A stretch of 64,000 bases of DNA from Stereocaulon alpinum (taxonomy: Eukaryota; Ascomycota; Lecanoromycetes; Lecanorales; Stereocaulaceae): assembly GCA_018257865.1 (NCBI GenBank), contig JAEUBA010000052.1, forward strand, positions 1 to 64,000. Reading direction: 5' to 3'. This document shows, piece after piece, positions 11,431 to 23,750 of the stretch. Position 1 is the stretch's first letter. Each line of letters opens with the position of its first letter. Under the pieces are notes generated by a model. It did not search any database. It saw nothing but the letters and a program-made list of their open reading frames with translations, and had not been told where the DNA came from. Both the position numbers and the translations under genes were made by a program.

Positions 11431-13501
11431 ATGTCCAAGGGAAAAGTTTGTACGTCTCTTGTTCTATGTCTCGACTCATTATATTTTGAAGAACATTTGC
11501 TGATTGACATCATACAGGTCTTGCCTATTCAGGCGGTCTCGAGTGAGATCGATCCTTCCAAGTCTCTGTTATACCTCACTTGCTGATACCCTGTTGCAGC
11601 ACCAGTGTCATCCTAGCTTGGTTGATTGAGCAAGGCTACGAAGTTATCTGCTTCTGTGCTGATGTGGGACAAGAGGAAGATTTCAAACAGGCAAAAGAAA
11701 AAGCCTTGAAAATTGGGGCAAAGGCTTGCTACATAGAAGATCTTAGGGAGGATTTCATATTGGAACAGTATGCCTTGCCTTTTGGGACCATTGTCTGGGT
11801 TCTAAGGCTCATTGCGGGCGCCTTGACTCAGGCTGTGCTTTCCTGGAACATATTTTACAACTCCTAATACTTTTGAAGAGATTTGCTAATTCTGGAAAAG
11901 GTGCTGGCCAGCCATCCAGTGCAACGCAGTATACGAGTCGGTCTATCTTCTAGGAACGAGTCTAGCTCGTCCAGTTATTGCAAGGGCCCAAATAAAGGTG
12001 GCTCAGAAGGAGGGCTGTATTGCCGTCTCACACGGCTGCACGGGAAAAGGCAATGATCAAGGTCCGTATTTAGACTCTTCTATTCACAGAGAGGGTTGCT
12101 GACTGCAAAATGTGCTCAGTGCGCTTTGAGCTGGCGTTCTGTAAGTTACTTTGATGGTTAATCACCTTACTTTGCTAGCAAGACAGATCCGGCGATCATC
12201 TCAAACGAGAAACGCTAACTTGGGCACACCTCAGACGCTCTTCAACCCAGTATCAAGGTCATCGCACCGTGGAGAGACCCTACATTCTATGACCGCTTCC
12301 CAGGCCGCAAGGACCTGCTTGATTATGCTGCCGAGAAGGGCATCCCCGTCACATCTACAAAGTCAAAGCCATGGTCAATGGATGAAAATCTTGCACATTG
12401 CTCCTACGAAGCTGGCATCCTAGAAGATCCAGATATTACACCGCCAACAGATATGTGGAAGCTCACGATTGATCCAATCAAGGCTCCAGACACTCCCGAA
12501 GACTTCACACTTGAGTTCACGAAAGGCATTCCAACTCAAATGGAGTATACCGAGGGCGGAAAGAAGAAAGTCGTCACTGATGCTGTGGAATTATTCCTGG
12601 CTGCCAATGACATTGCAAAGAGGAATGGAGTCGGCCGCATTGATATCGTTGAAAATCGCTTTATTGGCATCAAATCGAGAGGATGCTATGAGACACCTGG
12701 ACTTACCTGTTTGAGGGCTGCACATGTCGATCTTGAAGGCTTGACGTTGGATCGCGAAGTCCGAGCTCTGTACGTTTTCTAGGCATCATCCCTGGTTGAA
12801 GTCGCATTACTAATTTCTTGCCTCTCAGGCGTGATCAATTTGTACGTACCCACACAAAATTCTCTCCGGTAAACAACGCCTTTACGCAATTAACCCAAAT
12901 AGGTCACATTCAATTACTCCAAAGTCCTCTACAACGGACTGTACTTCTCGGTACGTACCTTTCCGCAATGTGTCACTTTATTGATCGGAAATGTGGCCCC
13001 TCTTCTCCTCCTAATGACAGTCAACGCTGACTCGCCATGTCTAAAACAGCCTGAACGTGAGTTCCTAACTGCTTCGATCATTGCTTCCCAAGGCCACGTC
13101 AATGGCACCGTCCGCTGCCGTAAGTGTCATTCTAAGTTCACTCTATTCAGTATCATAAAAACCTAACACCGACGGCAAAAATTTCCAGGCTGCTATAAAG
13201 GAACGTTCTCCGTGATTGGTCGTTCAAGCAAAACGGAGAAATTATATGACATGGAAGAGTCGTCCATGGATGAGATAGGAGAGTTCTCACCTTCGGAAAC
13301 AGGAGGTTTCATCGGTGTACAGGTAAGACTTCTAGGCATACATCTTCCGCCTCGGTTGGATCCAAGGAATCTCTTAGACTCCTGTTTCCCAAAATTGTCA
13401 TTATAATTTCCAACTAGTGGATGCTGACTGGAGGATTCCAATAGGCCATTCGTGTGAAGAAGTACGGTTCCATGAAGGCGGAAGCAGGCGAGCCATTGTA
13501 G
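11431..13501 (+). CDS. ARG1: Argininosuccinate synthase
   Basis: Eleven exons are inferred: 11431-11449, 11518-11542, 11600-11767, 11901-12061, 12120-12140, 12235-12769, 12829-12841, 12903-12950, 13050-13119, 13189-13322 and 13445-13501. They sum to 416 residues, the normal family length. The enzyme joins citrulline and aspartate using ATP in arginine synthesis, in the cytosol. The ATP-pyrophosphatase loop LAYSGGLDTS is rebuilt from exons 1-3. WPAIQCNAVYE, YLLGTSLARP and SHGCTGKGNDQ come from exon 4, and GRIDIVENRFIGIKSRG and YETPG from exon 6. The C-terminus is VKKYGSMKAEAGEPL. Every junction keeps frame with canonical GT..AG ends. Four exons are only 13-25 nt, which is unusual. It is divergent from the telomere-protein gene. 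Confidence 0.93.
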
Positions 13502-14596
13502 TTCAAGACTATGATTGAAGAAGGCAGCTATGGAATTGCAGACAAGATGTGAGAGACTTGACACCATGTAGTCTAGCGGATACCCCTGGTAATACAAACA
13601 AATAGACAGCATGCTCATTGGCTATCTGATTGCACAATGGCACCACGTGCTGGATCAACGTCTGCTCCAAATATTGCGACTAACTCTCACTTAATCCTCT
13701 TCCCTCTCCCCCTTTCTCTAGGCGACTGGACTCAGCCACCTTCTCCCTATAAAATCTGCAAAGTTCTCATTCTCTTCAACAGCCCTTGAAGTGGCGAGGA
13801 TCGCCACGTTTCGGTGCCCCTACTGGCTAACAAAACGTCCCAAGTTCCTCATGTACTGCCCCAATCTACAGGGAGGAATAGCCTGCATTCCAATTTGAGT
13901 GCCCCGGAGATATCTAAAAAGTTGGGCACATTGGCGAGGTGAAAAGAGCCGTATGCTTATCAAACGTGGCCACTCTCCATCTAACGAGAGACCACCTAGA
14001 TTATGCGCGCGTTACGACCCCGTACCAGCAATAACAATACATTAAACGATGAGTTCCTGACAATGGCGCAGGTAGCAATAGACACGCCTTAGACGTAGCT
14101 TCGGAGAATTCACTCGCTACCGCTGTCCGAGCTCTCGACTAGGAATGGGTTGGATGACAACATGTCCTAGAAATTCAGCTACGTACTTCTGCCATTGAAG
14201 TTTTATATCTGTTTTCACAATGTATCGCAGTTGACTCACCTCATGATCATAGATCGGTCACAAGGAGTAAAACCCTCGTTGAGATTCTACTCAAGTACTG
14301 CGCTACCCCTTGTTATAGTTCATATCGTATAGCATTGACATGAGCCGAGAAGTGTCAAGACGTGGAGATGAATGAGCTATGATAACGCGGTTAACATCCA
14401 TTAACTAGGAACCCGCCACACCCTCCCAAGAGGAACACATGCCTATTTGCTTGGCGCTAGTGCCCCTACGCGAGCGTTTCAAGTCAGAAACCTTAACCTG
14501 ATAATGAAAGCGATTCTTTTGGGCATGTTTCGAGTTTCAGCCTTGCACGCAAATGCTCTGGTAGTATCTGGGACTTAAGAAGTTTTCTAACGCCGC
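13502..14596. other. Intergenic, nothing recognised
   Basis: Pyrimidine-rich segments alternate with AT-rich ones and frames are short. No RNA gene, repeat or transposon end was recognised. Confidence 0.5.
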
Positions 14597-15777
14597 ATGC
14601 CGGGAGGACTGCTGGCTGACTTGGTTGCGCTGAGGCAGGAAGTGCAATATCTAGATATGCTTCCTTCCTGGTACTCCGTCCTGATCTTACGCAGAACAGA
14701 GGCAAGATTTCAAGGAGACGTGATTGACGGGATGCCTGGCTTGAGCCAAGTCTTTGAACCCAACGGCGTTTTTGATTTCAAAGAGCGGCTAGCTGCTCAT
14801 ATCATAACTCCAAGGATCTCCAATGCGAAGAACTTGTCATCGAATCTTTTGTGCCCTTCGGGGGTCTAGCAGATCGAAAGTCAGCTACAGAATATGATTC
14901 CCAGTCTTGACTGCAAAGTTGTGGACGATTCGAAAAGCAACCGTCTCGAATTGATCAACAGAGCAATTGGAACGCTGCTTTTCCTATACGATCCGCCGAG
15001 TTTTGGGAGAGAGTTGGAGGGGACAGTAGTACGCGCGGTCTAAAACAGGTTGCCGCCCTCGATCTGTGGTTCGAAGACAGGGTGGATGCTAGCGCACATG
15101 AGGAATGGGACGCGCACTCAGATCGTTTAGTACCAAGACATCAACAACACGATATCTGCCGACAGCCTCAGCATACGTCCACATTGGCTGCCAAAACCAC
15201 GGAGCCTGCGATCTCTCGCCCAAACCCCCCGTCCCTTCCCCCCCCTCCGCTCCTCCTCCAACATCATCGTCTTCAATAGTAGCACGGGTGAACCCAGCAA
15301 ATACGGCAAGCCCTAGCTATTTCCCAGTCCCCACCGGCAGCTTTTACGATATTCACGAGAGCGATGTCGAGGACACGATTTCAGCCTTTTGCCTCGACCA
15401 TGCGCAAGCTATCTTACCCAGTCCCGAAATCAATGTAACACAGCTTTACACTATCCATATTGGGGTTGATCGAAATCGTTCCCTGGTCCAGATACTATCG
15501 GTTGATGATTGTCAAAGTATCGGGTACGACCTGAGTGAACCGTTGCGAGGCGTAGGATGCAAAGACCTTTTAGTTGCTTGGAGAAATTGTAAGTAACAAA
15601 AGCCATACGATGGACTAGAGATCATCTACTGAAGCATAGCATACAGATTTCAATAATCAGGGACATGGTGGCACGGTCACGGCGGGATGCCTCACTTATA
15701 ACCTAATGTCACAGCGCTGTGCACTGCACCAGCCACCAACGTCGAAACCTCATATCTGGCCCCCAGCGCTATTCTGA
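14597..15777 (+). pseudogene. Eroded gene for a probable extracellular protein
   Basis: A protein-like frame runs from about 14597 but is cut by in-frame TAG at 14868, TAA near 15042 and TAG near 15129. Sense resumes in a shifted frame from about 15150. The first part has no recognised domain (GMPGLSQVFEP, INRAIGTLLFLYDPPSFGRELEG). The second is VHIGCQNHGAC, a Pro/Ser-rich linker, then a Cys-containing module with SFYDIHESDVEDTISAFC and GCKDLLVAWRN. A 58-bp intron at 15589-15646 would join it to YFNNQGHGGTVTAGCLTYN, ending at the TGA at 15775-15777. The linker plus Cys module suggests a secreted or wall-associated protein. Each stop could derive from CAG or CAA by C-to-T. It may instead be a live gene with introns I failed to resolve in the 5' half. 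Confidence 0.42.
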
Positions 15778-16856
15778 CATGACAGGAATATAGCTTCAAG
15801 GGTTTCTTACAAGTCCTTAGCGAGGATCATGTTATCTGTAGCGCATCAGCGACAGTGCATAAATTGCTGTAATTGCACAAGTCATTTATGGATTTGTACG
15901 TCAGTCTTTGCCTTGCAACGTCATGCCCAACCAGCGTCAAGCTAAAAAGCAAGAGTGTATACGCGGCTGGGCCTTCGGACTACCAGAAGCTGTGGGTTGT
16001 CTTCATATCAAAGAAAGTATGAAAATTGGGTAAGAATCGATGTACGTACTTGCTTTACAGAATTGAATGTGCTTGTGCTTCATGACTCCACATCGCGTGG
16101 AATGTGTCCTTGGTAAGGTAGCTAACTATGGCATCTAAATCTAGTATCAAACTCTAATCGAGCCTTTCAGCATAAGGATCCCGCCTCCAGCGTTACGTAT
16201 AATTGATGACTCATACGTCGACCACGGTGGCTGTCCAGCGAGACATGTAATAAAGACTGCTCCATCGACACCATAGTGTTGATGTTTGATCATAGAATGT
16301 CCCGGCATACAGGTCGTCACCGCATCATGGGTAGCTCGCACAAAGTGGGCCCTCGTGATGACGGTTTTAGAAGCGGAGTGAGCGTAATCTCGACCTACGC
16401 ATCGGAGTCGCCAGCCGAGTGAGGAAATTGTTCGAGCTGGCGATGATTTGAGTTGGTGGTCTTGTGTTGAAGAAGAGAGAAAAGATGTGCTACTTCGAGA
16501 TTTCTGTAGTGGATGGCGGGGGCGCGCTAATTTGCGCCAAGGCGCGGGAGGCGATTAGCCGCTCTGTACCTGACCGCCGAAATTTGGGGTCTGCAGAAAG
16601 CAACTTTGTTAGCACTTTGCAGCCATCGTGACCTTTATCCTACACTACCAAGTCACTCGAACCACAACTCGCAACCTGTATATCACTTCTCTCAAAGCTG
16701 TTCTATCAAAATCCATTTCTCATCTCTACCACTCCGAAATCTGTCACACGTCCTAGATTCGCCCCAAACTCTCACGTTTCTGCAAGGGGACCACATGCAT
16801 TGTCATTCAGTGTGGCCAACTACTTTTGAACCTTCATAACAGCTACTAGATCATTA
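15778..16856. other. Intergenic; upstream region of the eIF4E gene
   Basis: No gene is supported. From about 16600 the + strand becomes C/T-rich, consistent with a leader for the gene at 16857. Confidence 0.5.
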
Positions 16857-17990
16857 ATGGACAATCTGTGGCAACGTCGGTCGAAGTGAGCAAAGATAGT
16901 TTCAAGCCACGCACAACCACTGATTTGATGTGCTCAATAGCTCCACCAAGCTCTCTCTGTCTACGAACAACGGAAGCAAAGAAAGCACAAAGACCGAGTC
17001 TTCGCGTCCCTATCAACCAGCGAAGCGGTTTGGGGGCGATGGATCCTTCAGCAGCAAATCCAACCCTTTCAATGGCATTGCCCCCGTGACCACTACGAGT
17101 GTTGCCTCCCCCACCAGCGGAGCTTCCTCAGCATTCGGACTTGGATCTGGAGCTTTTGCTTCATTTGGCTCATCAGGTAAAACGCCCAAGACACCTGGAA
17201 CAGCCTTCGATTTCAGCAATTCCACCTCTGCCATCGAAAAGCGTGACAAAGAGGCTTCGAAAGAGAATGGCGGGGCAGAAGTTAAACCAAAGGCGTCATT
17301 AGCTTCTTTGACCAGCAAATCATCTACCAATTCCTCAGAACACCCTCTTAAGTCCACCTGGATCGTATGGTACCGGCCACCAACCTCTAAATACTCGGAC
17401 TATGAGAAGTCTACAATAGCCCTTGCGCATTTCTCTACGGTGGAGGCTTTCTGGGCGGTCTACACACACCTCAAGCGGCCCTCTACCTTACCATCCGTCT
17501 CGGACTACCACATCTTCCGGAAGGGAATCAGGCCGGTATGGGAAGACGAGGAGAATAAGCGAGGCGGTAAGTGGATTATGAGGCTGAAGAAGGGCGTCTC
17601 AGACAGATACTGGGAGGATCTACTTTATGCTATTGTTGGCGATCAATTTGCCGAAGCGGGTGAGGAGGTTTGCGGGGCTGTGTTGAGTGTCAGGAGCGGC
17701 GAGGACGTGCTCAGTGTCTGGACAAGGATTGATGGGGGGCGGAACATCAAGATCCGGTTAGCCATAGACTGCCCCTTGCACTCTACCATGCTAAGATGCT
17801 ATCTAGTGAGACAATTAAGCGCCTCCTAGCTTTCCCACCTGACACCAATATTGTCTGGAAAAGCCACGATGATAGCATCGCCCAACGCTCTGCTATCGAT
17901 CAGGCACGCCATGAGAAGGGCGGATCTGGCCAGCCGAAGCGGCGAGACACCATCAATGAGGATTCTGCTCCCCGTGTTGGAGGCGCATGA
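16857..17990 (+). CDS. Class II eIF4E-like cap-binding protein (4EHP type)
   Basis: Three exons are inferred: 16857-16885, 16941-17756 and 17807-17990 (introns of 55 and 50 bp), giving 342 residues. The N-terminal ~140 residues are Ser/Thr/Gly-rich and disordered. The eIF4E fold follows: TWIVWYRPP, FSTVEAFWAVYTHL, DYHIFRKGIRPVWEDEENKRGGKW, YWEDLLYAIVGDQF and GAVLSVR. The last exon restores IRETIKRLLAFPPDTNIVWKSHDDS. The spacing and the YHIFRKGIRPVWED block match class II proteins (human 4EHP), in which a cap-stacking Trp is replaced by an aromatic Tyr-type residue. Such proteins bind the mRNA cap but usually repress translation rather than recruit eIF4G. It is probably cytoplasmic. The tail past the fold is short and polar. 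The family is confident; the regulatory role is inferred from it. Confidence 0.87.
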
Positions 17991-18989
17991 CCAGGGTAGA
18001 AAAGTACTACGTGTATGATTATCGACGAGTGGAAAGCGTTGCATTGATGCCTTTAGCGAAGCCATGGAATTTCGCATTTCTTGATGGATGAGCATGGCAT
18101 GCAGTGTCCTGTATTATACTAGTACGATGATCCGATTTGGATAAAATATTCATCCGAATGGTTGATCAGTCTGCTGTCATATCTGCAACCTCGTGGTGGG
18201 TACAGTATGACCAATATGTAAAGATGATCTTACCTAATCGCCAAAGTCCAGCCAGTGATAGAAATATTGTTCGCCCTTAAGATATAACGATATTGAAGTA
18301 CTTTGCAGGAGAATCTAGGTAAATCAGATACTGTTAACAAAACACGTAGGATTGTTAGAGGCATTCTTGGTAAGGAACAAGATCAGTCAATTTCATTAAA
18401 CCTCTCCTAGGGGACTAGGTAAGGTAGAGTAGTGGTATCCTTTGCTTTAGCCAGTTCAGACTGAACTCTGGCGCTGTTCTGTAACATATGTGCTTTATGA
18501 TCAATTCTTCTCCGTTGTCCTACTACTCCACTATCCCACCACCTCATTGCATTCGATGGCACCCATACTCACCCAATGAAGCGTACAACTATCTTTAACA
18601 GCAGCAATGCTTCGACCCGTAGCCCTTAACAACCTTGCCCGTAGGGAGGCGGCTTACGCGTTGTACAAGTTTCTACCTTGCAAAATAACTGCAGGCTGAT
18701 AAGAACGCGAGGCCAGCAATAGAAGAGGACAATGCAGAGGTTCAAACATTCTACCTAAGTGCTGAATATCGAAGGATGAGATGAAAAGTATGGGGGAAGT
18801 TTAAGCCATCCATGTCAGACATCAGCGGCGTTAGCCGGCGCTAATGCGGCTTAACATCACAGGCCATTGTTCCTTCCACACAACCAAAGACTTCCTCTCA
18901 CGTCACTTCTAATAGTAAGAACACATTCTGACACGCGTCCAAATGCTGAGGAATCTACCTCACGGTTGTTACTGCCAGAAGTGGAGCGG
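17991..18989. other. Intergenic, nothing recognised
   Basis: AT-rich with scattered CCTAGG/TAGGTAAG-like words and no frame of substance. The last 130 bp probably hold the leader of the SUMO-protease gene. Confidence 0.5.
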
Positions 18990-21900
18990 ATGCCATCCAC
19001 AGTTTCCCACGCAGAAGCCCCCAGATCGGAGTTGGCTCTTTCCTCGAAACGACACGCATTTCATTCCTCTGAGGAAGAACGACTCTTAGGCGCGACTAGG
19101 TGATACTGCAAACACTGGTGTGTTAGCTTGCATAGACACTTTGCTAATCCCTCCCAGAAGCAAGAACGATGCAGGTGCTGTTCGAATTGGAATGCCGCAC
19201 ACTCGCGTACCGGCAGTGAAGGTATACACTATGCAATCAATGTAGAGTTGGGTTAGGGGCTTACATGCGCAGATACCCAGTGGAGGTCCCCGACCGAGCA
19301 ATACCCTCAACGGAACCGCGCAAGGCACACGAGCCAATCAAGCCATAAACTCAAAACCCAGAGGCTATCGAAAAGAGTTGGATATTGAATATAGCCGTGG
19401 AAGCAACGTGACAGACATGCCGCATGCCAACGGCTTTCAGGAAGTGTACACTCTGCCTACAGCCAAACGACAAAAGACGAAGCATGAGCCTAGCTCACCA
19501 ATCTCATCCTCCTCCATGGACGCTCTTGATACTATGCCTTCAGCATCAGTGAACTTTGACCCTCCTAGCGAAAGCCCAAACGGTAGCCGAGCCCCTTCGG
19601 CACATAGCCAAGGATCAGGTCCCAGTCTTCGTATGGGGAGAAGTGCATCTTCGAATGGAAGCGTTCAGGAGTACAAGAGTATTGAACGACTAATGAGCAG
19701 TAATCCTCGGAGTGTGAAACGGCAACGCCGTCGCAACAGTCATAATCAACAACAGAATCAAGGTTTACTGGCCCCGTCGACGATTTCCGATCCTATAGAC
19801 ATCTCTGGCGATGATGAGATGATTATGGACTCCGAGCCCACGACAGCTCCTCACGTGCCTTACCAGGGAACAATTCGAAAACCGACCTCTACAGCAAGCG
19901 TGTCCAATACTTCTAGAATACTAAAAGGCTCCAGTGCAGGGAAGCAGTCACCGTATTTCCCAACTTCAAGTCACATTAGCAACATGCAAAAGCTAAGTCA
20001 ATCATTGGCCGGAGAAGACCCTGAGGGTAGGTTGGCAAAGAAGTTTGTGCAAATCGATGGCAAGCGCCGAAATTCCGATATCAACATGAGCTCTGACCTA
20101 GACGAGCTCCAGAACGGAGGAGATACAGTGAGGCATCTCGCAACTCCGCGGCAAAGCAGTCCAACCAAGGGTTCCCATTCAACAATCAAAGCCGCATCCT
20201 CAAATGAGCTCAGTAAAGGATTGCCCGAAAGCGATATAAAACCTACCAATTGGGCCAAGACTGAACCCAAAGCTCGGAACAGCTCTCACGCTCGCGATGG
20301 TATTGGCAGATTACGCGAGAAAAGTCCATCGTGGGCCATCGAAATTGCTGAGCTCAGCTATGCAGGACAAGTTGTTGATGACTCTGGACTAGGTCTAGTG
20401 TACAAAGATACGAGTAGAGTCTACGCTGTCATGAGCAACGGGAAGCCCACTTCGGTTCTAATACAGCCCGACAAATTGCAATCTATTACGTGGGGAAGCT
20501 CTGGCTGCAAGGCACGATTTGGATTCTCGAAAACTGGCGCTGAAGATAACACACTGGATATCGAATTTCGTAGGGAAAGGGACATTGCTGAGCTGGTAAA
20601 GAAGCTGCACACGCAATCTCTGTGTAGAACGAAAACACGCGATAGGTATAGTGATGTCGTAACCGATATGAGTAAGTTTAGACTCGGCTAATGGGTACTA
20701 TAGTGCGTATATGGACAAGATGTTTGAGAGGCGACGGCAGGATTTCCAGAACTACACTAAGGCCGTCCCACGCAATCCTCTCGTCCCGTACAATGTGCGG
20801 TATAATGCCAGTGGACAAGCATTATGTCAGACAGCATCTTCAGCTTCAGCAGAAGCAAAGCCCCACCGCAAGGGAACGAAATTAGTTGGCACCTTATTCG
20901 ACCGTGCTGCCCAGGAGCATCATTCCGAGGCAATGGAGCGCGTGACTAGGCCGGTTTCAAACGGTCTTCCTACCGATAAAAGCATTCGCGAAGTTCTTGG
21001 TGAGCTGAAGTCACCACGCCGGACTGGGCTCATACGACAACAGGATCAGAACAGCCATTTGCGCCGATCGACAAGGACATCCGGGGCGACAACCAGGGCT
21101 TCTGATGATATCTGGGCCCATCTCGAAGATGTCCCCGTAGAGGAGAAATATTCGAAGGTACACGGCTTGGGTAAGCCATGGAGCAAGCCTCTAACGTATC
21201 CTCGGGAAGGAAGGAAGAAAACTACTGTTGAGTTCTCCGACCTCGAGCGCCTAGACGAGGGAGAATTCCTGAACGACAATCTCATAAGCTTCTATCTACG
21301 TTTCCTGGAGCAGGAACTCGGAGACCGAAGGCCAGATGTGGCGAAAAAGGTCTACTTTTTCAATACCTACTTCTACGCGACTTTGACGAACACACATAAA
21401 GGCAAAAAATGCTTCAACTACGAAGGCGTGCAGAAATGGACTAGAACTGTCGATCTGTTCACATATGATTACATCATTGTGCCCATCAATGAATCGAGCC
21501 ATTGGTATCTAGCGATCATCTGCAATCTCCCTGCGCTTGATCGCAATCTGGAAGCTCCCGGAGATGCTGCTAGCTCGCAGGCCGAAATTGATCGTACAGC
21601 TGCAGGGGATGAATTTAATGAGTTTGCCCCACCATCCTCAAGTCCTGCCATACCTGAGCATGCTAGAGAAGATTCAGCTGCTCTGGTTGAAGACGCCGAG
21701 GATGAGACGGCAGCCAGAAATTCGTTTGCGGAGATGAGCCTAGACAACGGAGTGAAACATTTTGCACACGACGCAGATACTGGAAAGGTTTGGCACGCAG
21801 AGGCCGTGGACTCGGAGGCCGAGGACCAGGACATGCTTGATGCACAGCTCAAAGACGATTTACTTGGCTCCGTAGTGCCAGAGACAGACGATGTTCATTC

Positions 21901-23239
21901 TAGAGCCAAAGCCGCTTGGCTAACATCTTTGGCACAGCAGCAAGTTCAGGACGCTGAGGATCCAGTCGAGGATGAAGACGATCATCCCAAAACTTCCACA
22001 GGCAAATCTAAGAAACAGAAAAGGAAGTCAGTGCCACCAGCAGTTACCAAGACTGATCCGAACAAGCCAGCAATCATACTATTCGACTCTCTTGGACTAT
22101 CTCGTGGCCCTACAATAAAGACGTTGAAGGAATATCTACATGCGGAAGCTCGAACAAAGCGTGGCGGCATGAGATTCGACGGTGGGCAAATAAAAGGTAT
22201 CAATGCAAAGGTGCCACTGCAGACCAACTTCTCGGACTGTGGACTCTTCCTACTTGGCTATGTGGCAAAATTCCTCGAGGATGACCCCAGAGACTTTATT
22301 GCCAACATCATCGGACGCACTTATGAGACAAAAGACTGGTCCAAGCTCGCGCCGAGTACTCTGCGGGCAAGCATTCGGGATCAAGTGCAAGAGCTCCACA
22401 GGGTACAAGAAGAAGAGCGGCAAAGCGCAAGGAAAGCTGGGAAGTTTCAAGACAAGAATGATTCGAAGTCGGAATCTAGTCCTACACGTGGCCCTGCTGG
22501 CCAAGCTAAGACTCTGGGCTTGGACCCAGTAGCATCTGGAGCTGACCTACTCAGAATGCCCGTAGAACTTCCCAAAGCAGATCTGCCCGAAACTGGACAA
22601 GACGAGCTAGATGCCAAGTTCAGCAGGCCCGAACGTGACTTCGATAAGAGAATAGCACGAGTCACGCTTCCGAGCAGTGCAATTGACGACAATGAGACTG
22701 AAGGAACCTTCCAAGAGACTGACAAAGCGATTGAGGCAGCTGCTGCAGAAATCAGTCCCCCTCGAGCCCGCACCAGCCCAGCAGTTGGACAGGATGAGGG
22801 CCAGACAAGCAGATGGACACAGGCTGGAACTATCGTCCTCGACAGTCAAAGCCAGAAAGACCCGTCAACTCGTGAAAGTCTCGAACCAGTCGTTCAAGAA
22901 AATCGTCCCCGTAGCAGGCTTCCTTCTGAAATCGCGGATTCGCAACCCTCAGCCCCCGCTACACGAGGTCACTCGGAGCATCCGCCCAGGAGATCCACTT
23001 CTCCTCCACGCTCAGAGGCCATGAAGTCTTTCGAAAAGATCCTCAGCAAACAAAGACTGCAGCGCTCTACTACGTGTACACAGGACGCTGCTGGTGGAGA
23101 AGCACACAAAGTCACCGTCAAGATCCCGATAGGACGCTCTGGAAAGCAGAATGATATGTCCAGGCGGAGACGATCAACAGGGAGAAATCTAGAAAAAGAT
23201 GGTTTACAGGTGATAGATGTTATTGATATTGACGACTAA
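18990..23239 (+). CDS. ULP2: Ulp2-type SUMO-specific cysteine protease
   Basis: Four exons are inferred: 18990-19099, 19158-19221, 19273-20645 and 20704-23239 (introns of 51-58 bp), giving 1360 residues. The start ATG at 18990 is chosen because it opens the only frame that splices on. The C48 domain begins at TTVEFSDLERLDEGEFLNDN and carries the triad H782 (NESSHWY), D977 (ILFDSLG) and C1028 (NFSDCGLFLLGY). About 190 mostly acidic residues separate His and Asp, the long insertion typical of Ulp2/SENP6-7 rather than Ulp1. The N-terminal 500 residues are Ser-rich with basic patches (KRQRRRN) suiting nuclear location. DPIDISGDDE near 231 and the terminal QVIDVIDIDD look like SUMO-interacting motifs. 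The enzyme trims poly-SUMO chains in the nucleus. Confidence 0.9.
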
Positions 23240-23750
23240 TGAGGTTTTTCCATGCTTTCCAATTTTCAGTAGCATGTTGCATATGGAGGGGACCATTGAA
23301 TCAAGCTACAAGCTATATAGCTCGCATTATGTGGTGTGCTAGCTTTGCTTGGCTACTGGGTATAGCGAATGGGGTTCTTGCACTCTGCAAAGGCGTAAAT
23401 GAGGCATGCATGATACTTGCATTTACGGGGGGGTTGATGACTGATAGATTGGGTGATATAGCTATGCTAATGACTGTGCTTATGGCTATGGTTGATGCAA
23501 AGATTGTCTGGGCCTATGTTTATGTCAATATAATGAGGCAGTGACACATGATCAGGGTACCTGAATGACTTCTTGGTGAGAAGTATTCTGAATAGCCAAC
23601 TATACATGGCTGTAAAATAATCCAACAATGCCTCTCGTATACTTTTATACAAGATTTGGTACATCAGCGCTCGCCATCCAATGCACATACCTCATAATCA
23701 CTCCATACATACTACTCATACACCATAAACCCATCCACCATGCTCAAAAC
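23240..23750. other. Convergent intergenic region
   Basis: Lies between two genes whose 3' ends face each other. From about 23680 the + strand turns C/A-rich, continuing the C-rich bias of the neighbouring minus-strand gene beyond its stop codon. No gene is supported. Confidence 0.5.

Noticed and set aside
15178..15275. C-rich tract as another skew switch
   Set aside because: No G-rich arm follows. The C-richness comes from a proline-rich linker in the eroded gene.
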